Origin: CBDDDW01 sp965226805
GTDB lineage: Bacteria > Chloroflexota > Dehalococcoidia > Lucifugimonadales > JAGWBF01
DNA: 64,000 bases
Reading direction: 5' to 3'
Assembly (NCBI GenBank): GCA_965226805.1
Contig: CBDDDW010000001.1
Span: 1 to 64,000, forward strand
Made by a program: the position numbers and the translations under genes. The notes under the pieces were generated by a model that saw only the letters and a program-made list of their open reading frames with translations, had not been told where the DNA came from and made no database searches. Shown piece after piece: positions 33,140-43,819 of the stretch. Position 1 is the stretch's first letter. The number at the start of each line of letters is the position of its first letter.

Positions 33140-36100
33140 TCAGGCCAGGCCTGCGATGATGCGCTCGATCATGGTGAGGTCCAGGGCGTTGACCGCCCCG
33201 TCCTCGTTGGCGTCGGCGCCAGGCGTGGGGTCGGCTAGGCCAAGGATGATCAGCTCTGTCATCGTGATGTCCAGGGCGCTGACCTGACCGTCGCCATTGG
33301 CATCGCCGGGGAGCACCGTACGGACTTCTACCGAATCGCCGAACCACGCCACGCTTATCGCGTTGGCCAGATTGTCCCCCAACACTCCGTCGACCAGCCC
33401 CAGGTCGCTGGTATCGGACCCAGTCCCGATGACCTGGAAGTGAAGGACCGCCAGCCAGCCGGAGCCGGATATCCCAGGGACGCCGGGGACGTTCTGGACG
33501 ACAACGGCATTCCCACTTCCGTCCCCAGTACTCCAGGCGTCCACGGGGATGTCGGTGCCATTGATCCGCCCGTCGGTGACATTGGTCAGCTGGAGGACCA
33601 ATGGGTCATAGGTCACGGTGTAGTTGGCGGCGTCGAAATTCTCCACCTGGCTTATCCTGATAACCGCCGTGAAGCCGCCGCCCGCCAGCACGAAGGTGGG
33701 GGCGTCAACCGTAACATTGACCCCACCCGCGTCCAGTGTAGAACCGCTGGCCTCATTGGACAGAGCTGAGATGTTCGCTCCCTCGTCCGACACTGTCATC
33801 CTGAAGTACAGCATCGTGGCGGGCGGGAGCCCGGTCACGGTAAAGCCTTGGAGGAAGCCGGCGGGTTGTGGCACGGGCTCTCCCGACACTTGGGTGGCCG
33901 AATCCCAGTTTGCGTCGGTGATGGGCGACGTGGAGTATCGCAGGTCGTACGAGCTCGCCGTGCCCGAGTTGCCGTCATCGCCCACGGCGGTCCATATGAG
34001 CTCCACCGAGCTGGGCGTGAAACCGGTAGCTTCAAGGTCATCGATGGCTGCGGGCGCTACGTCGTCCCTCTCGTCGATGCGGATGTTGTCGAGATACCAG
34101 CCGTCACGCTGGTGGTTATTTATGCCACTGCTGGTGTGGGTGTCCCGGTTGTCGTCGAGGACGAACTTGATCCTGACCGAGTCCAAACCCACGAACGTGG
34201 CCGGGATGTCGATCGCGACCCTGGTCCACTCGTTCAGAGTGCCCCAATAGGTAGCGAGGGACTGCCAGGTGCCCTCCTGTCCGAAGTAGTTGGAAATGTA
34301 AATCCGGCCGCGGTCGTGCTCGTTGATCCAATGTTGTCCATCGTGGCCACTACCGAAGTCGTAAATGACGTATTTGTGCCAGAACGTGAGCTGAGGGTTG
34401 TCAGCGCTGCTGAGGTCAATCACATTGCTTAGTACCAGCTCCGACCATGTGTCCAGCGAATAATCCCCCCGCGGGCTTTCGTGCCAGGCGTTGTCGCCTT
34501 CGAAGGAGGTTGGCACCAACCCCCAGGAGCCGGATGCCCAATTACCTCCTCCGTCTTCCATGCCGTCGAAGAACGGGTAGTCAAGGCGAGGTGGCAGGGC
34601 CTCTCTCACCGTTACATCGTCGATGTACCAGCCGTCGGCAGAGGTGCTGCCGTTAGAGCGCACCCTGAATCGGATGAGCAGACCGGCTTGGCCGGCATAG
34701 GAGGAGAGGTCCACCAGCTCTCTGACCCACCCCGGGCCGCCGCCCGTGACGAAGTACAGCTGCGTCCAACTGGCGCCGGCGTTGGTAGAGATCTCCACGT
34801 GGCCGAAGTCTCGGTTCTCTTCCAGGCTGTATATGTGCCAGAACTCAAGAACAGGCATCTCGGACACTGAGAGGTCGATCTCTATCTGCAATGACGTACT
34901 GACGTTGTTGACGTAGACACTGTTGGGGCTATCGGTCCACGAGTAAACTCCACTATGAGCCTCTTCTTGGGTCAATCCCCAGGGCGAGTCGTAGAACCAG
35001 GCGCCGGACCCGCTCTCCATGTCGTCGGAGTAGGGGAATTCGACGTTGAGGGGGCCCTCGTCGATACTCACGTCATCGATGTACCAGCCATCGGCCCTGC
35101 CGCTGCTGTCCGAGTCCAGCCGGAATCTGAGGTGGATCACGTCTCCGACATATCCGCTTAGGTCCACCTTCTCCTGGTTCCAGTCCTCGATGCCGGTGGC
35201 TCTGAACACATTTACCCAGGTGGCGCCGCCGTTGTTGGAAACCTCAACGTAGCCGTAATCCCTGCCCACCTCCAGGGCCGTCCTGTGCCAGAAGGTCAGC
35301 GCTGGGGAGCCTGCCGCGGCCAATGAGATGGATGTCGTAAGGGCCGTATTGGCGTCGTCGGCGTAAGGGCCGACGGGGCTGTCCGCCCAGGAGGTGATAC
35401 CACTGTAAGCAACGCTGGAAAGGCCCCACGGAGCGCTCCACTCCCAGTTGCTGGTCGTGTCCCCTTCCATATTATCGAAGAAGGGGTATGCGACCTCTGG
35501 CAGGCTATAGATCGCCTCTACCTGGTTGCTACCCAGGCTGTACACACCGAGGTCGTCTATGACCCATATCTTGTAACGGAATGTGTCTGGTTCCAGGATG
35601 GTGTAGACGTCGGTGAAGGACGTAATGCTCTGGTCATCGATAGTCTGTACCAGAGTGCTGTTGGTGGTGACCGTGCCCTTGCTCCGGTAGATTTCATACC
35701 GGTTAAACGTGGCATTCGTGTTCTGTGTCCAGCTCAGATCGGTGCTGTGCATGGTGACATTCGCCGGCGGGCTCACGACCACGTCCCGCGGAGCGTCCTG
35801 GATTCTCACGTCGTCGATGAACCACCCGTCTCGCTGATGGTTGTTAATGCCGCTGCTTGTGTGGGTATCTCTGTTGTCGTCCAGGACGAACTTGATCCTC
35901 ACCGAGCTGAGGCCCACCCAGTCGGACAGGTCGATTTGGACCTTGGTCCAATCGTTCTGGGTTCCCCAGAAGGTGGCCAGCTGGGTCCATGTCCCACCCT
36001 GGCCGAAGAAGTTGGATACGTACACCCGGCCGCGGTCATGTTCATTGATCCAGTGTTGCCCATCGTGGCCACTACCGAAGTCGTATATGACGTACTTGTG

Positions 36101-38496
36101 CCAGAATATGAGCTTGGGGTTGTTGGCCGCACTCAGGTCGATGACGTTGCTAAGGACCAGTTCCGACCATGTATCCAGAGCGTAGTTACCCTGCGGACTT
36201 TCGTTCCAGGACTGAATCCCGCTATGTCCCTCGGCTACATGGCCCCACGAGCCTGATATCCAATCGCCCGTCCCGCCCTCCATGTCGTCGAAGAACGGAT
36301 ATACTACGTCGGTTCCGGGAGTCTCATCGATGCGGATATCGTCGATCAACCAGCCGTTGGAGGCTGTGTTCGCGTTCGATTGCATTCGGAACCGGATCAT
36401 CACGTTCTCTAGACCCGCGAAGTCGCCCAGGTCCACCTTCGACTCGCGCCATTCTGAGACGCCACCCGTGGCGAAGAAAACCTGCCGCCAGCTGCTTCCC
36501 CCGTTACTCGACACTTCAACAAGGATCCAGTCGGCGTTCTCTTGCACGCTGTAGATGTGCCAGAAGCTCAGGACCGGCATTATTGCAGTACCCAGGTTTA
36601 TGCCGATCGTCAGCGAGGTGCTGACGCTATCGGCGTAGCTGCCCGCCTCGCTGTCAGTCCATGAGAAGTTGCCACTGTAGGAGGCCTCCTCGGTCAGTGT
36701 CCAGGGGACCTGAGGGTCCCAGTTGCCCCGGCCTCCTTCCATGTTGTCGAAGAAGGGGTAGGCTACGAGGCCGCCCGGGGCGAAGGTGGTGGCGCTCATC
36801 TCGTTGCTTGCTGTCACCGCGCCGTGGGGGTTGACAACGAAGACCTTGTAGTAGTACTCGGTCTGATTGGCCAGACCGTCATCGATGTCACCGGTTATCG
36901 TCTGGTCGGAGATGGTCCTTACCAGCGTGTCGGACAAGTCCACTCCCGGCTGGGTATCCCGGTGGATCTGGTAGGCGCCGAAGGATACGTCGTCGTTGCG
37001 GGACCACTCCAGCCGGATCTCATCCTCGCCAGGTGGAGGCTGTGGCGTGACAGACTCCAATATTACCGCTGTCGGCAGGTCCGAGATGCTCACGTCATCG
37101 ATGGTCCACCCATCGGCGCCGTCAACAGCGTCGGTCACCATGCGGAAACGGACCCTTGCGAGTGGCGACTCCGCGCTCAGACCCAGTTGGACCTGGGTCC
37201 AGGTGCCCACGGTCATGCCGGTGTAGGAGGCCACCTCTCTCCAGGTGGTCCCGTCGTTGGTGGATATCTCCACGCTAGCCAGGTCGCCGGCCAGGATGTC
37301 CAGCAAGTGCCAGAAGACAAGCTGGGAGCCGGTGGTGATGGAGATGGCGTCGGCCAGGACCAATGAGGAATCGACATCGTTTGCATAGTCCGCGCCGGGG
37401 CTGTCGGTCCAGGCCTTTGTGCCGCTGTGGGCCGAGGCGGGTGTGACCCAGTCCAGCCGTTCACGGGCTCGGGGCTCCAGTTGTTGCCAGAGGCCTCCAT
37501 GTCGTCTGAGAAGGGATAGTCGATGCCAGGCAGGGTGATGCCGCTCACCTCGTTGCTGCCGCTATAGATGTCGGTGTTATCGACCACGAACACCATATAG
37601 TGGAAAGTCGTCTTCCCCGGGAGGCCGGCATCGGTATAGGAGCCGGAGTTTGGGCCGGTGAGAGTGGCCACCAGAGTATCGTTGAAGGTGACGCCCGGAC
37701 TCTCGCTACGGAACACTTGGTAGCTGGCGAAGTCTGCGGCGTCGCTGGTCGACCAGGAAAGGTCCAGGGACGTATTGGTTGCGCCGGAAACCGGGTCCAG
37801 GACAACGGCTGCGGGCTGATCGTCGATGGCTATATCGTCCAGGTACCATCCGTCCTCTACAACGCTCTCGTCCGTGTTCACCCTGAAACGGACCAGCACC
37901 GAGGCTTCTCCTCCATAAGCCGCCAGGCTTAGCTGCTCAAGGACCCACGGCTCAACAGAAGCAGCCTCCAATGGAGAACCGGGCTCCGGTGATCCGGACT
38001 CCTCGGACTTGGACGAAGCGGCCTGGGCCTCGGCGGCCAACGGGTCGACGGCGCTGCCGGAGTATGTGGCTATGATTGTCCAGGAAGCGCCATCCGAGCT
38101 GGACACCTCCACGTAGCCGAAGTCGAAGCCGCGCTCAAAGCGGTAGTGGTGCCAGAATTTTAGCTGAGGGGAAGCGGTGGCAGATAGGTCGATCGGGGAG
38201 GCAAGGGTCAGGGAGACATCCACGCTGTTGCCGTAGTAGGCGGCGGGGCTGTCAGTCCAGGAATTAACCGGGCTGTTGAAGTCATTGTTCGTCCGAGCCC
38301 ACGGTGAGTCAGCGGTCCAGAAATCAGCCGTCGCTACCTCAACATCGTCGGTGAAAGGCACTGTGATGTGAGAGACCGCGGATACCGAGGATGGGGAGGA
38401 CAAGTTCGGCCCTCCGAGGATGAGGGCGGTGGCGGCGAGGACCACCAATACTAACGATAGAAGCACAACGGGAGCCGCGGTTGATAGCACTCTCAC
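33140..38496 (-). CDS. Giant exported multi-module cohesin-dockerin protein (one frameshift)
   Basis: About 1785 residues if one missing G at about 37447 is restored. GTG 38496 has AGGAGG upstream. After a signal segment (VVLLSLVLVVLAATALILGG) come seven MAM-like beta-sandwich modules (markers PFFDNMEG, SWTDSP, FWHxY, VEVSxNGG, DGWYIDDVxI) interspersed with fibronectin-III-like domains at about 238-332, 476-575, 904-1000 and 1480-1588. A cohesin-like domain (about 1591-1725) and a C-terminal dockerin follow, with two calcium loops DANGDGQVSALD and DANEDGAVNALD. Modules 4 and 7 are near copies. It looks like a surface scaffold or adhesin; the 99-base gap to the next gene suggests an operon. 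Confidence 0.83.
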
Positions 38497-38882
38497 GATT
38501 CCCTTTCCTCCTAATTATCCTCTGCCAGCGGGGCGTCCCGCTACACCTCTGCCCCTCTTCCCAGGCCCGCTGCTGATAATGGTTTGTGTGCAGTCTAGTA
38601 ACCCCAAGACATGATTGTCAAGCCCGAATAGGCGCTGGTGGGTGACCGGGCGCACTCCCAGACGGGCTCGTTGGAAGACGCAATGTCCGAACTCGACCCG
38701 AGGCTGGTTTACACTGAGTCGATATACCACGGTGATGGCCCATAGCGATGCCGAATTGACTCAGATAGGATGCTTGTCAATGGCGTTAGACTCCTGCTCG
38801 TGGTATAGTTCATCTAACCCACATAAAAGAAGCCAGCCGCGAATTGCACCAACCCAATATCATGGGAACTGAAGGAAACTAT
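38497..38882. other. Divergent intergenic region before the epimerase
   Basis: Upstream region of both the giant protein gene and the epimerase. A TATAGT hexamer near 38805 could be a -10 box for the epimerase but lacks a well-spaced -35. No gene seen. Confidence 0.35.
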
Positions 38883-39878
38883 ATGCTCGACGAATACAAA
38901 ACGGTGCTCGTGACCGGAGGGGCAGGATTCATAGGCAGACACTTGGTGAACGCTCTTTTAGATCTGGGCAAAGAAGTAGTGGTGCTAGATGACCTCTCCA
39001 CGGCCGCCCCGAAAGTCAATCCACGGCGGGTTAGGCTGATTCACGCTGATATACGGGAACCCAAAGGAATTGCTGAGGCTGCTAATGGCGCCGACCTGAT
39101 CTTTCACCTAGCCGCGAACTCCAACGGAACGATCTCGGTGGAGAATATCCGATTAGACTTCGAGACGAATGCCATGGGAACCTTTAACATACTGGAAGCT
39201 GCGCTTCGAGCCGGAACGAAAAGAGTCCTTTACGTTTCCTCAGCCTCGGTATACGGCGTCCCCCTGCAGTTTCCCATGGACGAAGCGCACCCGACAAGGC
39301 CCTTCGTGCCCCATGGCGCGTCAAAGCTGGCTGGGGAGATGTGCTCTCTCTCGTTCTCCAGAGCCTACGGTCTGCCAGTGGTGATCGCCAGGCCATTCTG
39401 CGTATATGGCCCTGGGGAGAATCCAGGGTGGGCGCTGGTTGAGGTATCCAGATACCTACGATGGCACTTGAACAATATGCCGATACACGTTGTGGGTGAC
39501 GTGAAACGCAAGACGCGAGATTTCGTTCACGTCAGCGATGTGGTACAGGGCTTGATGCTGACTGCTGATCGAGGCGATCCGGGTGAGGTTTACAACCTGG
39601 GGTCCGGCGAAGAGGTGTCCATGAGGCAGCTAACAGACGCGATAGGGGACATCACCGGGCGGGTCGCATCTGTCAATGAGATCTCCAGCGTAACGGAGGA
39701 CACCTACCGCCTTGTCTCGGACATCTCGAAAATCAGCTCTATTGGGTATGCCCCGCGGATGTCTCTGGCGGATGGCTTGACGAGCCTGGTCGCAGACCTG
39801 GGGGACGCACCAGAGCTCCCCAGCGGGGCGACCATCTTCTTCAAGGGCCAAAAGGCTGAACGGTTGGCGGACTCCTAG
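38883..39878 (+). CDS. NAD-dependent epimerase/dehydratase (extended SDR) with His for catalytic Tyr
   Basis: 331 residues from ATG 38883 (AAGGAAA upstream). Rossmann motif VTGGAGFIGRHLV, DDLS after the second strand, LAANSN, SSASVYG and RPFCVYGPGENPG are all typical of nucleotide-sugar epimerases. The active-site Y-x-x-x-K instead reads HGASK (in VPHGASKLAGE), a Tyr-to-His change obtainable by one base (TAT to CAT). As read the enzyme should be impaired. It lies beside the giant surface protein and may have served glycan or glycoprotein synthesis. Confidence 0.88.
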   Translation: MLDEYKTVLVTGGAGFIGRHLVNALLDLGKEVVVLDDLSTAAPKVNPRRVRLIHADIREPKGIAEAANGADLIFHLAANSNGTISVENIRLDFETNAMGTFNILEAALRAGTKRVLYVSSASVYGVPLQFPMDEAHPTRPFVPHGASKLAGEMCSLSFSRAYGLPVVIARPFCVYGPGENPGWALVEVSRYLRWHLNNMPIHVVGDVKRKTRDFVHVSDVVQGLMLTADRGDPGEVYNLGSGEEVSMRQLTDAIGDITGRVASVNEISSVTEDTYRLVSDISKISSIGYAPRMSLADGLTSLVADLGDAPELPSGATIFFKGQKAERLADS

Positions 39879-40362
39879 CCCAAAACCGCTAAATTGACAT
39901 GTGCGCTGCATCAGACTTTCGGCGACACGCAACTCCCCGTTGGCGAAGCAACCTTCTCCAGGCACGGGGATTATCGGTCTTCCTGCACTGAGAAAGTGAA
40001 CACTCAGGAGACAGACCTCTCCGTCACATGGTAGGACCTCGGCGAACCTTTTCTGATCGGCATTACCCCTGGGAGAGTGCCGAGGTGGGCGCCCCCGGAT
40101 TCTCAAAATCGACCTCAGGGCCTATACAGCGTGCTGATCCCAGCGAACGGAGCTGAGGTGGTGGTCAACGGTAAGGCCGCGTCGGGACGGCCGTTCCCCC
40201 GGGAGACCTTCGGACACCCGGATAGCACCTGCGGCCTCGCCTGGTCTGAAACGTGGGTGAGGGCCAGGTAAGTCAATTTTAGCCCTGCCGCGACGAGACG
40301 CCATGGGTTATGTTGTTCGAGACCCTCTCTGTAGACGTAACTCAGTGGTGGGTAACGAAGCC
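39879..40362. other. Gene-free stretch
   Basis: About 480 bases between the epimerase and the DUF1059 gene. Several open frames exist on both strands but none has a ribosome site or a recognisable domain. Nothing further seen. Confidence 0.4.
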
Positions 40363-40539
40363 TTACTCGTCCTTGATCACTTTCCGGACTGCTGCCATCA
40401 GCTCCGGAGTTAGCTCGATCGTGGGGTGGACCTGCGCGGCGTGCTCCCCAATCGACGCCATGACCTCGTCCTCCGTCGCCCCACTGGTCTTCCAGTCGCA
40501 GTCGACCCCAACGTCCCGGCAAGTGTACGTTTTAGCCAT
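40363..40539 (-). CDS. DUF1059 small protein
   Basis: 58 residues starting at ATG 40539, with AAAGGGGGA upstream. Sequence begins MAKTYTCRDVGVDCDW and continues TSGATEDEVMASIGEHA, then ELMAAVRKVIKDE, matching the DUF1059 family of small proteins with conserved paired Cys (C-x5-C). Function unknown; a metal- or redox-binding role is plausible. It follows the PDZ-LuxR regulator on the same strand. Confidence 0.85.
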   Translation of the reverse strand: MAKTYTCRDVGVDCDWKTSGATEDEVMASIGEHAAQVHPTIELTPELMAAVRKVIKDE

Positions 40540-40691
40540 AGCGTCCCCCTTTTTGAACTTTGGATAGCGTACTACAGCGCCACCCTACCCCCTTTCCCCG
40601 CTCAAAACATGCTCCATCTGAACCATTACGGGAGGATTCCGCCCAGATGTTGGGTGGGTGTAGGGGTCGAGCCTGGACGTGGGGAACGAAC

Positions 40692-41855
40692 CTACACGTT
40701 GGGCACAAGGCCATGCTGGGCGGCCAGGGTGGCAGCCTCCGTGCGATGCGCGAGCCCCGTTTTGGCGAGAATCGAGGCAACGTGCCGAGCCACAGTCGCC
40801 CGGCTGATCTCCAGTTCGTCCGCAATGATGGGATTCGTCGCGCCTTGTGCGACCAACCCCAGTACCTGGAGCTCTCGGGCGCTGAGGCTCGAAAGGGCCG
40901 CTCCGTTCGATGGATTCGCATTCCCTCGCTTGCGCAAGCGTCGCTTCACGTCGCGGGCTTGGTCGAGATAGAATCGCTGCCCTGCGGGCAAAACGCACTC
41001 ATCCTCGTTGACGTCAACTCCTTCGCGTTGATGCACGACGACCACCTTCGCTTCCCCTGCTTTGCGGCGGACGGTGAATTCCATCCGATCGCCCGCCGTG
41101 TGGTCGCGGATCAACCGCTGCAGCAACGGGAGTGCATCAATCTTCTCGCCGTCGACGGCAACGATCACGTCCCTCGGCAGGAATCCCGCTGCAGCAACGG
41201 CACTACCGGGACGGGGAGGCATCAACTCGACGCCGTGCTCCGCCACCGGTGGGCGGGCGGCAATCCACGCCTCACCAAGAATGTCCCGGCTACTAATAGC
41301 GCCGACGCATATCCCGATGCTACAGCACGGGCACGTGCACCTGCAAACGAATCCGTCTCTGTGCAACTCCCATACGACAACGTCATGGACCAAGGCGGTG
41401 ATCTGGCCGGCGACGCCCAGGTACTCCTGCGTGTGTCGCCGCGAGATATCCGCTGTCGTGCCTTCGTCCGCCACCACCCAGCTATCTGCGGCACGTAGCG
41501 CGATGGGCTGAATGGTCGAGTAGGCGATCATGGCCTCCTGCACGATCGTGTAAGCAACGCCGAGCGCGTTCGACACTGGGTGCAGCTTGGCAAACTCGCC
41601 GATATCTGCCGAATCGCCAGCACCGCTTGTGCTCGCCTGGATGCATTCGTCGTCCGCCGGGGTCTGTAGGCGCTCGCACAGCACGCCCAGGTGTGTGCGA
41701 GCCATTTCCTCGATACCCGCCAACAAATCCCGCGCTGTGGGATGGCCCGAGGCGTCCCCACGGAGAGCGGCGACGGTCCGTTGGATACGTTTTTCGAGTA
41801 CCACCATCGCCGTAAGCGCGAAGTAAAGTCGTTCAATGGGTGGATCGAGCACCAT
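40692..41855 (-). CDS. Regulator fusing a Cys-cluster helical domain, a PDZ domain and a LuxR-type HTH
   Basis: 387 residues. Residues 1-165 are mostly helical with no recognised family; 171-183 form a dense cysteine cluster (CRCTCPCCSIGIC) suited to metal or redox sensing; about 207-277 is a PDZ-like domain (PGSAVAAAGFLPRDVIVAVDG with a substrate-like groove); 322-383 is a LuxR/GerE helix-turn-helix (LSARELQVLGLVAQGATNPI, SRATVARHVASILAKTGLAHR). No membrane segment is seen, so it should act in the cytosol on DNA. The combination PDZ plus LuxR HTH is unusual. ATG 41855 follows AGGAGG. Confidence 0.85.
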   Translation of the reverse strand: MVLDPPIERLYFALTAMVVLEKRIQRTVAALRGDASGHPTARDLLAGIEEMARTHLGVLCERLQTPADDECIQASTSGAGDSADIGEFAKLHPVSNALGVAYTIVQEAMIAYSTIQPIALRAADSWVVADEGTTADISRRHTQEYLGVAGQITALVHDVVVWELHRDGFVCRCTCPCCSIGICVGAISSRDILGEAWIAARPPVAEHGVELMPPRPGSAVAAAGFLPRDVIVAVDGEKIDALPLLQRLIRDHTAGDRMEFTVRRKAGEAKVVVVHQREGVDVNEDECVLPAGQRFYLDQARDVKRRLRKRGNANPSNGAALSSLSARELQVLGLVAQGATNPIIADELEISRATVARHVASILAKTGLAHRTEAATLAAQHGLVPNV

Positions 41856-42509
41856 GCTAACCTCCTAGTGAGCGAAGATCGCTCCCAATAATTGAAGCCG
41901 CACGGGGAATCCCGGGTGCTCTTTCCCCCAGCTAGAATTATCCCCGCAACCATCTCAGCTCAATTATAGACGACATGCAGTTAGGCCGTTATGTCAAGGG
42001 AGATAGCGGAGGTGAATGGGTGGCCTCAAATCGGACGTAGCGTCGAGAGCCCGTGATTCTGGCTTACACCTTGGATTTATTCAAGTCGACGCTATTAACC
42101 CGTGCCTCTATCGCAGTGTCGCTACTAAACAGCAATGATAGAGACGGGGGCTCTCTGATCTCGGTGACGCACAAAACCATATTAGAGTGGCGGCAGGCAA
42201 AGTAATCCAGTCCAGCGCCTCTGAGATCCCGTCGGAGTAGATCGAACGAGTCGTCAACGAAAGCTTAGGTCCGTTAATGGAACTTCGTCCGACGCACGGC
42301 TAGCCGGAGGTCCTGGCGAGTGTCACGGCTGATGCTGTAGGCTGATTATAAGTTGGTACAAGACCCGGCAAAGACGTCCGATAGACTTAGAACAGGGGCC
42401 ATGCTACACTACCTGGGCTGCGGCCAGGATGTGCGTTATGTCTCACCGCTGAAAGCCAGGCGCCAGTTACCTGGAGTGGAAAAGCAGGAAACGTGTCTAG
42501 GAGGACTTG
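41856..42509. other. Long divergent intergenic region
   Basis: About 650 bases between the PDZ-LuxR regulator and the sulfite-oxidase-family gene. Close to the regulator start lies GAGCGA-AGA-TCGCTC (41870-41884), a possible operator or leader hairpin. A 66-codon minus-strand open frame without a clear start (42064-42264, containing SFDLLRRDLRGAGLDYF) may be a decayed gene end. No RNA gene seen. Confidence 0.4.
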
Positions 42510-43613
42510 ATGGCTACGCCGAAAACTGGCACCGGAGAGAAGATTCAGCTGATCCCTTCTAACACCGGGCGACGGACGTGGACGGCGCCTCCCAAGGCCC
42601 TGCAGAGTGAAGTGGTGCCCAATGAGCTCTTCTACGTCCGCAACCACTGGAAGGATGTCCCGGAGTTTGACATAGCTACCTACCGTCTGGTCGTGGACGG
42701 TGAAGTAGATCGTCCTCTGACACTCACCTTCGACGACGTACATCAGATTCCCAGAAAGGACCTGAGTGTAACCCTTGAGTGTTGCGGTAACGGACCCGTT
42801 CCCGAGTATTGGACAAAGAAGAACCGCAATGTAATGGAGCGGGCCACTGGCCACGGCCTGCTGGGCAACGCCGCCTGGGCCGGAGTGTCCGTGGCTGAGG
42901 TTCTGAATATGGCCGGTGTCAGATCCACGGCGGTGGATGTCGTGTTTGAGGGCGCCGACCATGGCCCCGACGAAGTGGCTGGGGACCCTCCCGACGTGGC
43001 CTACGAGCGGAGCGTTCCCGTTGAGAAAGCCATGCACCCGGATACACTGCTAGCCTATGAGATGAACGGCGAGCCTCTGCCCCCCATCCACGGCTTCCCC
43101 CTCCGTCTGGTGGTGCCGGGCTGGTACGGAATGACCTCCATCAAGTGGCTTATCGGGATTCATGTCCTGGACCACGAGTTCAAGGGGTTCTATCAGATGG
43201 AGCGGTATATGACGGTGAATGGCCCCGGCGCCGAGACCTACTATACCTACCACACGAAGATGAAGGTGAAGTCGATTATCACCAGCCCCACTCCGGAGGA
43301 GTTTATTCCGATGGGCGCCTGCCTGGTGAGTGGGGCCGCGTGGTCGGGCGAGGAGGAAGTGGTCAGGGTGGAGGTGAGCGCGGACGGCGGCAAGACGTGG
43401 AGCGAAGCAAGTCTCAAGCCCAGGACCGATTACTCCTGGTACCGGTGGGAGTACACCTGGCAGACTCCCGCGCCCGGCCAGTACATCCTGATGTCCCGCG
43501 CCACCAACGACAAGGGTGTTACCCAGCCCATGGACTTCCCCAACAAATGGGACGGAATCGGATACGGGAACAACATGGTGTTCGAGCACCCTGTGGAGGT
43601 CCGGGGCGGGTAG
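42510..43613 (+). CDS. Sulfite oxidase-family molybdopterin enzyme
   Basis: 367 residues from ATG 42510 (GGAGGA upstream). Molybdopterin domain with the Mo-ligating Cys in VTLECCGNG (about 91-92), LRLVVPGWYGMTSIKWL, and a C-terminal dimerisation domain (VRVEVSADGGKTWSEASLKP, ATNDKGVTQP). Family members oxidise sulfite or related sulfur compounds, or reduce sulfoxides. There is no Tat signal, which is atypical and points to a cytosolic enzyme. No heme domain or partner cytochrome gene adjoins. Confidence 0.9.
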   Translation: MATPKTGTGEKIQLIPSNTGRRTWTAPPKALQSEVVPNELFYVRNHWKDVPEFDIATYRLVVDGEVDRPLTLTFDDVHQIPRKDLSVTLECCGNGPVPEYWTKKNRNVMERATGHGLLGNAAWAGVSVAEVLNMAGVRSTAVDVVFEGADHGPDEVAGDPPDVAYERSVPVEKAMHPDTLLAYEMNGEPLPPIHGFPLRLVVPGWYGMTSIKWLIGIHVLDHEFKGFYQMERYMTVNGPGAETYYTYHTKMKVKSIITSPTPEEFIPMGACLVSGAAWSGEEEVVRVEVSADGGKTWSEASLKPRTDYSWYRWEYTWQTPAPGQYILMSRATNDKGVTQPMDFPNKWDGIGYGNNMVFEHPVEVRGG

Positions 43614-43819
43614 CTGCACAGGCAAGGTTGTCTTTCGAGTCTATCCCACACTTCCCTTCCCTCGCGCAGCTATACGTGGACGGGCCTTCGTTGGCCGCTC
43701 CAGCACACCTGCTTGAAGCCCAGAACAACCCGATTCGGCATGAGGGCTAAGGTGCCGTCACGGACAGGTTCGGCTCTGGATTGTCCTCGGCGTAGTGGCC
43801 GAGAAACGTAAGGAGAGGT

